DNA from: Oceanospirillaceae bacterium
Lineage (GTDB): Bacteria > Pseudomonadota > Gammaproteobacteria > Pseudomonadales > Oceanobacteraceae
Assembly: GCA_002723385.1 (NCBI GenBank)
Contig: PBNY01000011.1
Location: forward strand, 17,892-62,480
DNA: 44,589 nt
Direction of reading: 5' to 3'
Shown: positions 1 to 7,236 of the stretch, one piece after another
How positions within the stretch are numbered: the stretch's first letter is position 1
Layout of the letters: each line of letters begins with the position of its first letter
The notes under the pieces: model-generated
What the model was told of the DNA's origin: nothing
Databases searched by the model: none
What the model saw: the letters and a program-made list of their open reading frames with translations, nothing else
Made by a program: the position numbers and the translations under genes

Positions 1-544
1 CCAGGTTGTTACCAATGTACAGGATCGCAATCATGATCATGAAAGCCGCGAAGAACCAGTTGGCAACATAGATGTGGCTTTCTTTACGAATCGCCACAGT
101 ACCAAGGAAGTTAATCACATAAGCAACCCAGACCAGTGCAACCAGAATATCGATTGGCCATTCCAGCTCGGCGTATTCCTTGGTGGACGTCATGCCCAGT
201 GGCAGGGTGATCGCTGCCAGGACGATAACCAGATTCCAACCCCAGAACGTGAAGCTTGCCAGCGTGTCAGAGAACAGGCGAGTGCGACAGGTGCGCTGAA
301 CGATGTAGTAAGAAGTGGCGAACAATGCGCTACCACCAAAAGCGAAAATAACCGCATTGGTGTGTAGAGGACGCAAACGTCCAAACGACAGCCAAGGGGT
401 ATCGAAGTTCAGTGCAGGCCAGGCCAGCTGAGAGGCGATCAGTACGCCGACAGCCATGCCGACAATGCCCCAAACAACAGTCATGATGGCAAATTGTCTT
501 ACCACCTTATAGTTGTACTCGGGATGGTCAAATGCTGTGCTCAT
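1..544 (-). CDS. ccoN: CcoN, cbb3-type cytochrome c oxidase subunit I (5' part only)
   Basis: This is the catalytic haem-copper subunit of the high-affinity cbb3 terminal oxidase of the inner membrane. The first 181 codons are present and the gene runs off the left edge. The translation starts [15 protein letters not shown] and shows several hydrophobic helices, with the conserved [14 protein letters not shown] segment at the end of helix 1-2 that carries a haem-ligand region in this family. The ATG at 544-542 follows a GGAAT Shine-Dalgarno-like stretch. The rest of ccoNOQP is expected beyond the edge. No clean FNR/ANR box was found directly upstream, although such sites are usual for this operon. 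Confidence 0.93.
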   Translation of the reverse strand, partial: MSTAFDHPEYNYKVVRQFAIMTVVWGIVGMAVGVLIASQLAWPALNFDTPWLSFGRLRPLHTNAVIFAFGGSALFATSYYIVQRTCRTRLFSDTLASFTFWGWNLVIVLAAITLPLGMTSTKEYAELEWPIDILVALVWVAYVINFLGTVAIRKESHIYVANWFFAAFMIMIAILYIGNNL

Positions 545-901
545 GATTGGATTCCATTAAACAGCGAGGATTGAGGGTTAAAAATTTTGGCGACACATTA
601 TCAGTGCTCAAGCATGTGTTTGCAAACTTACGCATCGTAAGCCGTTGTTATTTCTTCACTTTGGTGAATTAATAACGCCAAATTTTTACTGGTTGTTCCA
701 TTGCGGCAACCACCAAAAGGGCAAGTCGCTGCGACTGAACGCCAGAACAGCCCGGTAGACTCGCATCGAACCTACCAGTAGGCCCATGATAAAGCGAGCT
801 GCTACATCGGCATTGACGTAGCGCAATAGCGAAAGGCTATCTTGTAGCCGAGATGGACAACAAGATACTAACGGTAATGTGGAATCCGGTAAGTTCGACT
901 T
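545..901. other. Intergenic region between divergent ccoN and hydrolase genes
   Basis: This 357-base stretch should hold both divergent promoters. I see no convincing gene, tRNA or strong terminator. A minus-strand frame ending at 686 could encode a 33-residue tail from an internal ATG (MGLLVGSMRVYRAVLAF...), but it has no visible ribosome site. A TTTGCAAA palindrome lies near 629. No TTGAT-N4-ATCAA element was found. Confidence 0.4.
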
Positions 902-1531
902 ATGACACAGACAAAAGTTCGTATTGACGGCAACGAAAGTAGCCCTGCTTTGGTTCTGGCCCATGGAGCAGGTGCCAGCTCGGACAGTGCTTTTATGGAA
1001 AGCCTCACCCGAAATCTGGTGCAGGAGGAAGTTTGCGTTTACCGATTTGATTTTGAATACATGCTCTGGGCTCGCGAGCATGGGCGAAAAAGGCCGCCGC
1101 CGCGCTTGCCAGCGCTGATAGAAGAATATGTACGCGTTCTGGATATCGTTGACCGCCCGTGTTTTGTCGCGGGTAAGTCGATGGGGGGGCGCGTTGCCAG
1201 TCACATGTTGCTGGAGTCAGGTCTCGAGAACGTTTTGGGTGGACTTGCTTTCGGATTTCCATTTCACCCGGTCGGGAAGCAGGACAAGCTGCGAACCGAT
1301 CATTTTCAGAATCTGTGTAAAAAGCTCTTGATTGTACAGGGAGAACGCGACGCGTTCGGCAATCAGGCCCTGGTTCAATCCCTCAAACTTGAAAGCACGG
1401 TTCAGGTTGCCTGGTGCCCAGGCGGGGATCATGACCTCAATCCGCTTAAACGCAGCGGCATCACGCAAGCACAAAATATGTCGCTTGCGGCACAGCGTGC
1501 TGCTACCTTTATGCGGATAATTCAACCCTGA
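902..1531 (+). CDS. Alpha/beta-hydrolase family protein (KANL3/Tex30-like)
   Basis: This is a 209-aa predicted cytoplasmic serine hydrolase of the small COG3571-type alpha/beta family. It has the oxyanion segment LVLAHGAGASSDS near residue 20, the nucleophile elbow GKSMGGR (Ser about residue 94), a strand ending LLIVQGERDAFG that supplies the acidic residue, and the late histidine in PGGDHDLNP. The length is normal for the group and the substrate is unknown. The Shine-Dalgarno sequence before the ATG at 902 is weak. The gene is transcribed away from ccoN and faces the Roadblock cluster tail to tail. Confidence 0.8.
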   Translation: MTQTKVRIDGNESSPALVLAHGAGASSDSAFMESLTRNLVQEEVCVYRFDFEYMLWAREHGRKRPPPRLPALIEEYVRVLDIVDRPCFVAGKSMGGRVASHMLLESGLENVLGGLAFGFPFHPVGKQDKLRTDHFQNLCKKLLIVQGERDAFGNQALVQSLKLESTVQVAWCPGGDHDLNPLKRSGITQAQNMSLAAQRAATFMRIIQP

Positions 1532-1536
1532 TCATG

Positions 1537-2001
1537 CTAGTTCTGGCCTGATGCAGCGGGGCCACTGTTGTTTGGGCTGACTTCTTCAGTCTTTGGGTCA
1601 TTTTGGCCTGCGTTCAGATATTCCTGAATACGAACGGATATGCTGCGGGTTTCGAGCAGAATTCTTCCCATGTTGGCAGATGGATCAGTGGCTACGGCCA
1701 GGACCGCATCGCTACCAATGTGAGTCAGATGCATGACTCCTTCACTGCCCTGAACCATGACCTGTTTCAGTTCACCGATGGCAACTTCTTCTGAAGTTCT
1801 TTGAGCCAGTACCAGCAGGGATGCATTCATTGCGGCAAATGTATCCTGATTGGTTTCATCTCTGAGCGCAGAGCCGATGATAAAGCCATCGGTTGTCATG
1901 GCTGCTGCGGACATAATGGTGCCGTTGGCAGACTTAACCATGCGTTTCAGGGTGGCTGCGATCATTTCGGCGTTGGCATAACGGCTATTGGCGTATTGCA
2001 T
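1537..2001 (-). CDS. Roadblock/LC7 domain protein (1 of 3)
   Basis: This 154-aa protein contains one Roadblock/LC7 (MglB-like) domain. The family forms dimers that act as partners or GTPase-activating proteins for small Ras-like GTPases. The domain spans about residues 10-125, with the strand AAAMTTDGFIIGSAL, the helix TFAAMNASLLVLAQR and the strands VMVQGSEGVMHLTHI and AVLAVATDPSANMG. The tail is polar. The start is placed at the ATG at 2001 because AAGGGGA sits 9 bases upstream; a frame extending to 2052 lacks such a site. It is a close paralogue of the protein at 2606-3004 and probably partners the GTPase at 5074-5604. Confidence 0.88.
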   Translation of the reverse strand: MQYANSRYANAEMIAATLKRMVKSANGTIMSAAAMTTDGFIIGSALRDETNQDTFAAMNASLLVLAQRTSEEVAIGELKQVMVQGSEGVMHLTHIGSDAVLAVATDPSANMGRILLETRSISVRIQEYLNAGQNDPKTEEVSPNNSGPAASGQN

Positions 2002-2191
2002 GGACTGGTTTCCCCTTGATTGGTTGAGTACCTGCGTCCATCGCTTGTTCATTCAGGCTCTGTTTTTGAGCTCTGAATCGAGGTCGTCCTGACTTCTTCT
2101 TGGATACTAGGGAAACCGCAGAGCAGATTGTTGATACAGGTCTCAGGTTACTTTGTGACTGTCTGACAATTTATCAGGTTGGGAGGGTTGT

Positions 2192-2213
2192 CACAGCGCA
2201 ATTTTGCGCTGTG
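2192..2213. repeat. Perfect 10-bp hairpin between ABM gene and first Roadblock gene
   Basis: CACAGCGCAA and TTGCGCTGTG form a perfect inverted repeat with a 2-base centre, and flanking TGTCAC/GTCACA extends it imperfectly. It lies just after the ABM-domain stop codon. There is no U-tract on the minus strand, so it is a weak terminator at best. It could be an RNA-processing hairpin or an operator for the 1537-2001 gene. Confidence 0.45.
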
Positions 2214-2223
2214 TCACATTGTT

Positions 2224-2505
2224 TTACGCAGATAGGATAGTGATGCGTTCTTCTCGTAGCAGAATCGGCTGGATCGCGGCAATGACATTTTTACGTTCTG
2301 GAGAGTGGCTCCACTGACTCCAGTCTTCGAGGGATCGCCAGTTGGTTATGATGATTCTGTGGTTTGCATCTGCGCAATCTTTGTATGATGCACCGGATAC
2401 ATAACCTGGCGCCGCGACGATTGCGCTCAGAGTATGTTTAATTGCTTCTTCATAGGTGGATTCCATATCGTCAGCAATTTGGCGGTCAATCAATACCTTG
2501 ATCAT
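2224..2505 (-). CDS. Antibiotic biosynthesis monooxygenase (ABM) domain protein
   Basis: This is a 93-aa single-domain protein of the dimeric alpha/beta-barrel ABM fold. Features are MIKVLIDRQIADD for strand 1, a helix with TLSAIVAAPGYVSG, then HRIIITNWRSLEDWSQWSHS, the typical W-x-S-xx-D/A-xxxW pattern of the family. Family members are small monooxygenases, haem-degrading enzymes or stress proteins, and nothing here fixes the substrate. AAGG lies 8 bases before the ATG. The gene sits between two Roadblock genes on the same strand, so it may be part of that cluster or a passenger. Confidence 0.75.
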   Translation of the reverse strand: MIKVLIDRQIADDMESTYEEAIKHTLSAIVAAPGYVSGASYKDCADANHRIIITNWRSLEDWSQWSHSPERKNVIAAIQPILLREERITILSA

Positions 2506-2605
2506 GTCTTTACCTTGGTTATGTTCTTATGGATGACAACCTTAGCTGACCAGATCAGGTGTGGCTTGGCAAGCGGTGTATGAGGTCAATCTTTGACCCA
2601 TCACA

Positions 2606-3004
2606 TCAGGCAAGTAATTCACGCAGCCTGGATACCGTCTTGTTGGTATCCAGCAGAATTTTACCCAGATTGGCTTTCGGATCCGTTGCCAGGGCAAGCA
2701 CGGCGTCGTGGCCGACATGGGTCAGTAGCATCAGGCCTTTATCACCCATCACCATGACCTGTTTCAGGTTGCCAATGTCCACTTCTCCCGATGCTTTTTC
2801 CGCCAGCACCAGCAGCGAAGCGTTCATGGCTGCAAACAGATCCTGATCCATATTGTCTTTGAGTGCCGAGCCAATGATTAGCCCGTCGGTGGTCATTGTG
2901 GCGGCGGCATCGACTGCTCCTCCTGATGACGCGATCAGACCACGCAGGATTGAACGTACCTGGCTGGCTTTGGGGTGTGAGGAGTGTTCGGAAAAATCAT
3001 CCAT
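2606..3004 (-). CDS. Roadblock/LC7 domain protein (2 of 3)
   Basis: This 132-aa single Roadblock/LC7 domain is strongly similar to the product of 1537-2001. The shared blocks are MTTDGxIIGSALxD, FAAMNASLLVLA, LKQVMVxGxxG, LTHxGxDAVLAxATDPxAN. The N-terminal 25 residues are polar and acidic. The ATG at 3004 is chosen because homology begins after it; a longer frame reaching 3085 would add a non-conserved hydrophobic leader. The Shine-Dalgarno sequence is poor. The two close copies suggest a local duplication, perhaps giving a heterodimer or alternative GTPase partners. Confidence 0.87.
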   Translation of the reverse strand: MDDFSEHSSHPKASQVRSILRGLIASSGGAVDAAATMTTDGLIIGSALKDNMDQDLFAAMNASLLVLAEKASGEVDIGNLKQVMVMGDKGLMLLTHVGHDAVLALATDPKANLGKILLDTNKTVSRLRELLA

Positions 3005-3107
3005 TAGAGGGTCTCTGTCTGTCTTGGTCTGGACGGAATGTTTATCAATTGATGACGAAAATAGGAAGAGAAATTGATCAGGCACTGCCGCACCTGATCA
3101 GAGAATC

Positions 3108-3515
3108 TTACAGAGAGGCTTCCAGCATCGGCATCGCCGTGCGGGATTTGCTCAGAACCATACCCAGGTTGGCGGTCAGACGACACACAAAGCAGGCAAC
3201 GTGTTCAGGGTAAGATTTGCTGCGAATAAATACGTGGATCAGGTTATCGGAGTTGACGATAATTTCCTGGAAATAGTGGTAGTCGTTGGTTTCCAGTCCA
3301 CGGGCACGTTTGAATATTTGTTCGATGGTGGTCACGTTTGAACCCTGGAACAGATCTGCAGTGGCAGCTGCCAGCAAATCCAGCACGTCATTGGGATGAG
3401 AATCAACGGTTTTGATACCCAATAGCATGCCACTGGACAAATCGACATAGCCAGCGGCTACGCACTCAGGAATGCTGACTGTTGCTTTCTGCAGTGCCGC
3501 GTTTAGGTCTGACAT
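3108..3515 (-). CDS. Divergent Roadblock/LC7-like protein (3 of 3)
   Basis: This 135-aa protein has the outline of a Roadblock fold: a first strand VAAGYVDLSSGMLLGIK, a helix DVLDLLAAATADLF, strands FQEIIVNSDNLIHVFIR and HVACFVCRLTANLGMVL. The sequence differs clearly from its two neighbours. GGAG lies 6 bases before the ATG at 3515, which decides the start over an ATG four codons upstream. It is the first gene after the 210-base gap that follows the ABC-phosphatase gene and probably has its own promoter there. The fold assignment comes from pattern only, so confidence is moderate. Confidence 0.7.
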   Translation of the reverse strand: MSDLNAALQKATVSIPECVAAGYVDLSSGMLLGIKTVDSHPNDVLDLLAAATADLFQGSNVTTIEQIFKRARGLETNDYHYFQEIIVNSDNLIHVFIRSKSYPEHVACFVCRLTANLGMVLSKSRTAMPMLEASL

Positions 3516-3618
3516 GGTGAACTCCAATATGATCTCAGGAATGAATCAAGCAGTTGCTTTAATTATCACAATCCAGGCTAAGGGTTGATGGATTGAACCT
3601 CCAAGCATTGGCTGGCTA

Positions 3619-3632
3619 GTGATTTATGTCAA
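3619..3632 (-). promoter_or_regulatory. FNR/ANR-like half-perfect site upstream of Roadblock gene 3
   Basis: Read on the minus strand this is TTGACATAAATCAC, matching 8 of the 10 defined positions of TTGAT-N4-ATCAA. It lies about 105 bases before the start of the 3108-3515 gene, in the only sizeable gap of the cluster. The same TTGACA could be a sigma-70 -35 box, so the assignment is tentative. Confidence 0.3.
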
Positions 3633-3725
3633 TAAGATTGTTGTTTCAGTCTTTTTTGACTCACTTTTGCTTGTAAATCAAAAGCTTTAGCCCGTCGGAG
3701 AGGTGAAGTGTCGTCCTTTCAGGCG

Positions 3726-5069
3726 TCAAATTGATGAAGATGAAAGGCTGTGGATATGGCTCTCGAAGCGTTCCAGAAAGGCCACCTGCTGTCGGGATTG
3801 AACCCAGCGTGGTTCGACCTTGCGGGTATTTTCAAGGGCATTGAAGGCAGATTGTCCCTTCCATATCAAATAAGCCGCCAGAATCGTTCCTGTGCGCCCC
3901 ATGCCCGCTTTGCAATGAACTGCAGTGGTATTGTCTTCGAAAATCTGTTTATCCAGATGGCGGCAAATCTCAACCGCCTGCTGCAGGGTTGGAGCAGCCA
4001 TATCCGTAATGGCAAACCAGCAAGTCGACAGGCCATGCTCAGCGTTTTTTTCAACGGGGGGCTGCTCTTCTTCCATTAACGAAACCAGATGTCTTACGCC
4101 AACCCGATGAAGTGCTTTTAAATCGTATTCAGGCTCGAAAAAAATTCCTGGCTTTGGTGTTCCCGCCAGTTTGCCTGGAATGAGCCACAGAAAGCCTCTG
4201 GGCCCAAAGCTGTCTGACAGGTATTTGCGTGCTTCCTTAGGGAGTGGCGGTGGTGGCGGTACGCCAGGGGCAAGGTCTTCCGGATTGGCATCTGGTGACG
4301 GTGTTGAGCATGAACCGGTTCTTACGAACTGACGGGCTGTCGGCGATTCGGGCTGATTGAAGAAAACTCTCGATTCCGCAGCTTCCTGAATGTTTCCGCC
4401 TGCCAGCAGTGCCGTTTGGCCTCCCAGTTTGCGGGCCTGCGCCTGATGATGGATTGCGATCAGAATTGAGCGGCGTTGTTTCAGTAGTGTCAGATAGTTG
4501 AGGATCAGTTCAGCTTCATTTTCCTCAAGCCCTGTTGTGGGTTCATCGAGAAACAACAGGCGGGTTCCGGTGGTGTTTAGCCGGATAATGGCAATCAGTC
4601 GCTGTATATGAAGGGGTAAATCCAGCACTGGGCTCGTCAGATGGGATTCGAGTTCACCGATGCCAGCCTCGGCCAGCATTCTGCAAGACAAATCTCTTTG
4701 CTGGGCAATGCTCAGGGAGCTGCGTTCAGGGAGATCGTGGATCAGGTTCTCCAACAGGCTGGACATCAGCAGACGCGTGCTTTGCATCACCAGTTTGGGG
4801 CGGCGCTCTGTTGCGCCCAGCTCTTCACCGCAATAACGCGCGCTACCCCAGGTTCGCATATTGGGATTGGAGTCGTTAAAGCCAGCCAGTGTTCTCAATA
4901 GTGTGGACTTGCCGGTACCGCTGGGGCCGATGAGGCAGGTAATGTCACGATCCGGAATCTGAAGGTTGACCGATCCCAATATGACTTTTTCCGAGAAACT
5001 GACCCCAAACTCCTCCAGAGTCAGTGTTGAATCAAGAGTCGATTCGCCAGTATTTTGCTGGTCTGGCAT
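3726..5069 (-). CDS. Fusion of ABC-type ATPase domain and DUSP23-like protein phosphatase
   Basis: The product is 447 aa and soluble, with no membrane segment. Residues about 15-245 are an ABC ATPase: Walker A GPSGTGKST (48-56), a Q-loop at MQST (95-98), Walker B LLFLDEPTTG (171-180) and an H-loop HH at 207-208. The LSGGQ signature is degenerate (LPLHIQRL). A proline-rich linker (about 265-277, with a run of five prolines) leads to a tyrosine/dual-specificity phosphatase at about 290-440: LWLIPGKLAG, VRHLVSL, a candidate general acid at D356, and the P-loop HCKAGMGRT with Cys386 and Arg392. The layout of this half resembles eukaryotic DUSP23/VHZ. The gene starts 4 bases after the GTPase stop, so the two are probably co-translated. 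Confidence 0.88.
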   Translation of the reverse strand: MPDQQNTGESTLDSTLTLEEFGVSFSEKVILGSVNLQIPDRDITCLIGPSGTGKSTLLRTLAGFNDSNPNMRTWGSARYCGEELGATERRPKLVMQSTRLLMSSLLENLIHDLPERSSLSIAQQRDLSCRMLAEAGIGELESHLTSPVLDLPLHIQRLIAIIRLNTTGTRLLFLDEPTTGLEENEAELILNYLTLLKQRRSILIAIHHQAQARKLGGQTALLAGGNIQEAAESRVFFNQPESPTARQFVRTGSCSTPSPDANPEDLAPGVPPPPPLPKEARKYLSDSFGPRGFLWLIPGKLAGTPKPGIFFEPEYDLKALHRVGVRHLVSLMEEEQPPVEKNAEHGLSTCWFAITDMAAPTLQQAVEICRHLDKQIFEDNTTAVHCKAGMGRTGTILAAYLIWKGQSAFNALENTRKVEPRWVQSRQQVAFLERFESHIHSLSSSSI

Positions 5070-5073
5070 CGTA

Positions 5074-5604
5074 TTATTGCAGGCCCAATTCCAGGATAGA
5101 CAGCATGCTCATTAACAGCACTTCTACATCTTCGGAACGACGAGCGTCCACTTCATAAACCGGGGCGTTAATGCCCAGTTCTTTCAGTTTCTCGATGTAG
5201 TCGGTCAGTGGTGGTTGGGGGCTTAAATCCATTCGGGTAATGCCAATAACCACGGCATTCTTGTTGATGAAGTCTTTGAAAGCATCCAGATAAAACACCA
5301 TATCGGCGACAGGGTCATCCTGATGATTGTCGATCAGCAGTACCAGACCCAACCCGCCAATGGTCAGGACGTCCCACATATAGCTGAAGCGTTGCTGGCC
5401 TGGCGTGCCAAACAAGTGAACTTTTTCGCCACCTTCCAGCTGGAGCATGCCGTAATCCATGGCAACCGTGGTTTGGCTCTTGCGCTTGGCAACATCGTCT
5501 GTGGCTTTGGCCTCGGTTGTAGCGACTGGAATGTCACTGATCGTTTGAATGGCAGTCGTTTTTCCTGCGCCTACCTGTCCACCGAAAATGATTTTGTAAT
5601 CCAT
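5074..5604 (-). CDS. Small Ras-like GTPase (MglA/COG2229-type)
   Basis: This 176-aa protein is the length of a bare G domain. Motifs are the P-loop GGQVGAGKTT (8-17), a switch I threonine pair (45-46), G3 FGTPGQ (65-70, glutamine in the catalytic position), a G4-like TRMD (123-126, in place of NKxD) and EVDARR (151-156) as G5. This pattern matches the prokaryotic GTPases that pair with Roadblock proteins (conservon CvnD, MglA-like). It begins 8 bases after the stop of the upstream gene and ends 4 bases before the ABC-phosphatase gene. It probably acts as the switch of the cluster, with one or more Roadblock proteins as regulators. Confidence 0.9.
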   Translation of the reverse strand: MDYKIIFGGQVGAGKTTAIQTISDIPVATTEAKATDDVAKRKSQTTVAMDYGMLQLEGGEKVHLFGTPGQQRFSYMWDVLTIGGLGLVLLIDNHQDDPVADMVFYLDAFKDFINKNAVVIGITRMDLSPQPPLTDYIEKLKELGINAPVYEVDARRSEDVEVLLMSMLSILELGLQ

Positions 5605-5612
5605 CAGTCAAG

Positions 5613-6218
5613 TCAGCCCGTCTGAGTGAGTCTTACCATGAGTTTTTTAATTAATGACTGACGCCGGTGAGGCTTCAGTCGTAATGTTTCTGCTGGCTTG
5701 TTAATTGCCGTTGTGTAGCCAGCATAAGCGGCTGCACTGTAGAACTGAAATAATTCTTCGAGAGGCACAGCGAGAATTCTCGCCGCCAGTTCTATGGATG
5801 TTGGCCTTGCCGAGAACAATGCTGCAATGCGACATATGTTGGGTGAACGACTCAAACGGGTCAGGTTAGGCCATTCGTTGAGCTTGATAACATCATCGCG
5901 ATTGCAGCCGGGCAACAACGCTCCAGCTGAAGTAGAGTACGCCGTTCTCCACATGAGTTCCTGTAAAGGGCGTCCATATTGTGCAGCGTTTTTGATTTCT
6001 GTGCACGAATCCGACAAAACTTCTACCTGGTAGTCACTTGGACGAGCTTTTGCGAGGGAATCAATGGAAATGTCATGACAGTGATATCGTCCATGCGTGC
6101 CTAACACGGTCACGTGGTGGGTATCGGAAAAATGGAATCGAACGTTCTGGTGGTTGTCAGCTGCACGTTTTAATTGATAAACAAATGACTCTGCCGTTGT
6201 TTGAACTGTTGTATTCAC
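5613..6218 (-). CDS. Unknown protein, paralogue A of the WPNLTRL family
   Basis: I do not recognise this 201-aa protein by name. It has a variable N-terminal half and a conserved C-terminal half shared with the product of 6403-7038: GRPxxEL-W, RDDVxKxNxWPNLTRL, RIAALxxxRPTSIxLAxxxLxxP and QFY-AAAxAxYTTxIN. The second half reads like a small helical or winged-helix unit, so nucleic-acid or protein binding is possible but not shown. The GTG at 6218 is preferred because GGGAG lies 8 bases upstream; a TTG at 6260 would be longer without such a site. It is the first gene of a tight A-GTPase-ABC/phosphatase run. Confidence 0.7.
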   Translation of the reverse strand: MNTTVQTTAESFVYQLKRAADNHQNVRFHFSDTHHVTVLGTHGRYHCHDISIDSLAKARPSDYQVEVLSDSCTEIKNAAQYGRPLQELMWRTAYSTSAGALLPGCNRDDVIKLNEWPNLTRLSRSPNICRIAALFSARPTSIELAARILAVPLEELFQFYSAAAYAGYTTAINKPAETLRLKPHRRQSLIKKLMVRLTQTG

Positions 6219-6298
6219 TATGAATGCTCCCTTTTGCGCCCACTGACTCTGTTGGCGCAATCATAGTAAAGGTCATTCAGATTGTCCTACAATTTTAA

Positions 6299-6312
6299 TT
6301 GACACTTATCAA
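6299..6312 (-). promoter_or_regulatory. FNR/ANR box upstream of paralogue A
   Basis: The sequence TTGACACTTATCAA (plus strand) is TTGAC-N4-ATCAA, an almost perfect FNR/ANR palindrome. Its centre is about 87 bases before the chosen GTG of the 5613-6218 gene. A TGAATG -10-like hexamer on the minus strand lies near the distance expected for class II activation. It suggests oxygen-responsive control of the GTPase operon, which sits beside ccoN. Confidence 0.6.
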
Positions 6313-6338
6313 TACTTTGCACAAGTTCCACTTTTTAT

Positions 6339-6354
6339 TTGATGTGGTTATCAA
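6339..6354. promoter_or_regulatory. Second dyad TTGAT-N6-ATCAA
   Basis: TTGATGTGGTTATCAA has the FNR half-sites but with 6 rather than 4 bases between them. Its centre is 41 bp, about four helical turns, from the box at 6299-6312. It may be a second weaker FNR-family site or a chance palindrome. Confidence 0.3.
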
Positions 6355-6402
6355 TAATCCCTGTTATAGGCTGGGATGATCCCTTGGTTCTTTCTCAGGT
6401 CG

Positions 6403-7038
6403 TTACCGTGCGAGTCTCTGGAAAATACGGCTGATCAGGGAATGATTTGGGCGTTGCTGTAGTTGTTGAGGCTGCGCGAAATGGGTCGTCTTGCGATTGA
6501 TGACCGTTGTGTAGCTGGCACAGGCTGCAGCCTGATAAAACTGTGAAACTTCCGTTTCTGGCAGACTCAATAATTTGCTGGCCAGAACAATGGAAGTGGG
6601 ACGGGTGGTGAGCAGAGCGGCGATTCTGTGGAAGCTGGTCTGGTGGGGAAGGCGTGTCAGATTGGGCCAGCGGTTTACCTTGACGACATCGTCCCGTCGG
6701 CACAGTCCAGGCAGTGCCTCTGACTGCGTGTAGTAACCCAGTGTCCAGAACAGTTCATCAACTGGACGACCGCGTTTGATTGACGAGCTCCCTTTTTCCG
6801 GAGTTATTTCCCAATGCTGATCAAAGCCATTTGCGAGCCAGGAAGTTTCACCTTGAACCGGGCTTTGGATATCGAAGCTCCGCTTGTGGTCGAACACATG
6901 GATGGTTTTTCCACACGGAGTGGTTGCGGTGAAGTTGGTCACTTCCGAGTGTTCCTTGAGGACTTTTATTAGCGTACTGGCGTAGGTTTTTGAAGGTTGC
7001 CTGGTAAGCCCTGCGGGTGTTGGGTGCGGATGATACAT
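6403..7038 (-). CDS. Unknown protein, paralogue B of the WPNLTRL family
   Basis: This 211-aa protein is not assigned to a known family. Its C-terminal half aligns without major gaps to that of paralogue A: GRPVDELFW, RRDDVVKVNRWPNLTRL, RIAALLTTRPTSIVLASKLLSLP, QFYQAAACASYTTVIN. The N-terminal half (TNFTATTPCGKTIHVFDHKRSF) is only loosely similar to A. There is no signal peptide or membrane segment, and the C-terminus is basic. The ATG at 7038 has a weak AGAGAA site. A 184-base gap (6219-6402) holding the FNR-like sites separates it from A, so B may have its own transcript. Confidence 0.7.
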   Translation of the reverse strand: MYHPHPTPAGLTRQPSKTYASTLIKVLKEHSEVTNFTATTPCGKTIHVFDHKRSFDIQSPVQGETSWLANGFDQHWEITPEKGSSSIKRGRPVDELFWTLGYYTQSEALPGLCRRDDVVKVNRWPNLTRLPHQTSFHRIAALLTTRPTSIVLASKLLSLPETEVSQFYQAAACASYTTVINRKTTHFAQPQQLQQRPNHSLISRIFQRLAR

Positions 7039-7236
7039 AACTTGTTCTCTGTAACGTTCGTTAGTTTATCATCCGTGAACGATTCCGGAGTGTTGCAAGA
7101 CGGGCTTGTTGTCAAACCTCACTACAACGTCTGCTGTTACTTTAGGTCAGTTTTGTGAAGAAGTGCAGACTGAACTGTCTTCAATAGACGATTTTTTACT
7201 AACGCTTATCAAATAACCCTTCCAGGGAATTGCATT

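Noticed and set aside
545..700. An FNR box for ccoN
   Set aside because: No sequence fits TTGAT-N4-ATCAA; the best dyads have wrong half-sites or spacing.
686..1204. A 172-codon minus-strand open frame overlapping the hydrolase gene
   Set aside because: It runs antisense to a gene with clear catalytic motifs, has no ribosome site and no domain. Only its last ~45 codons lie in non-coding DNA.
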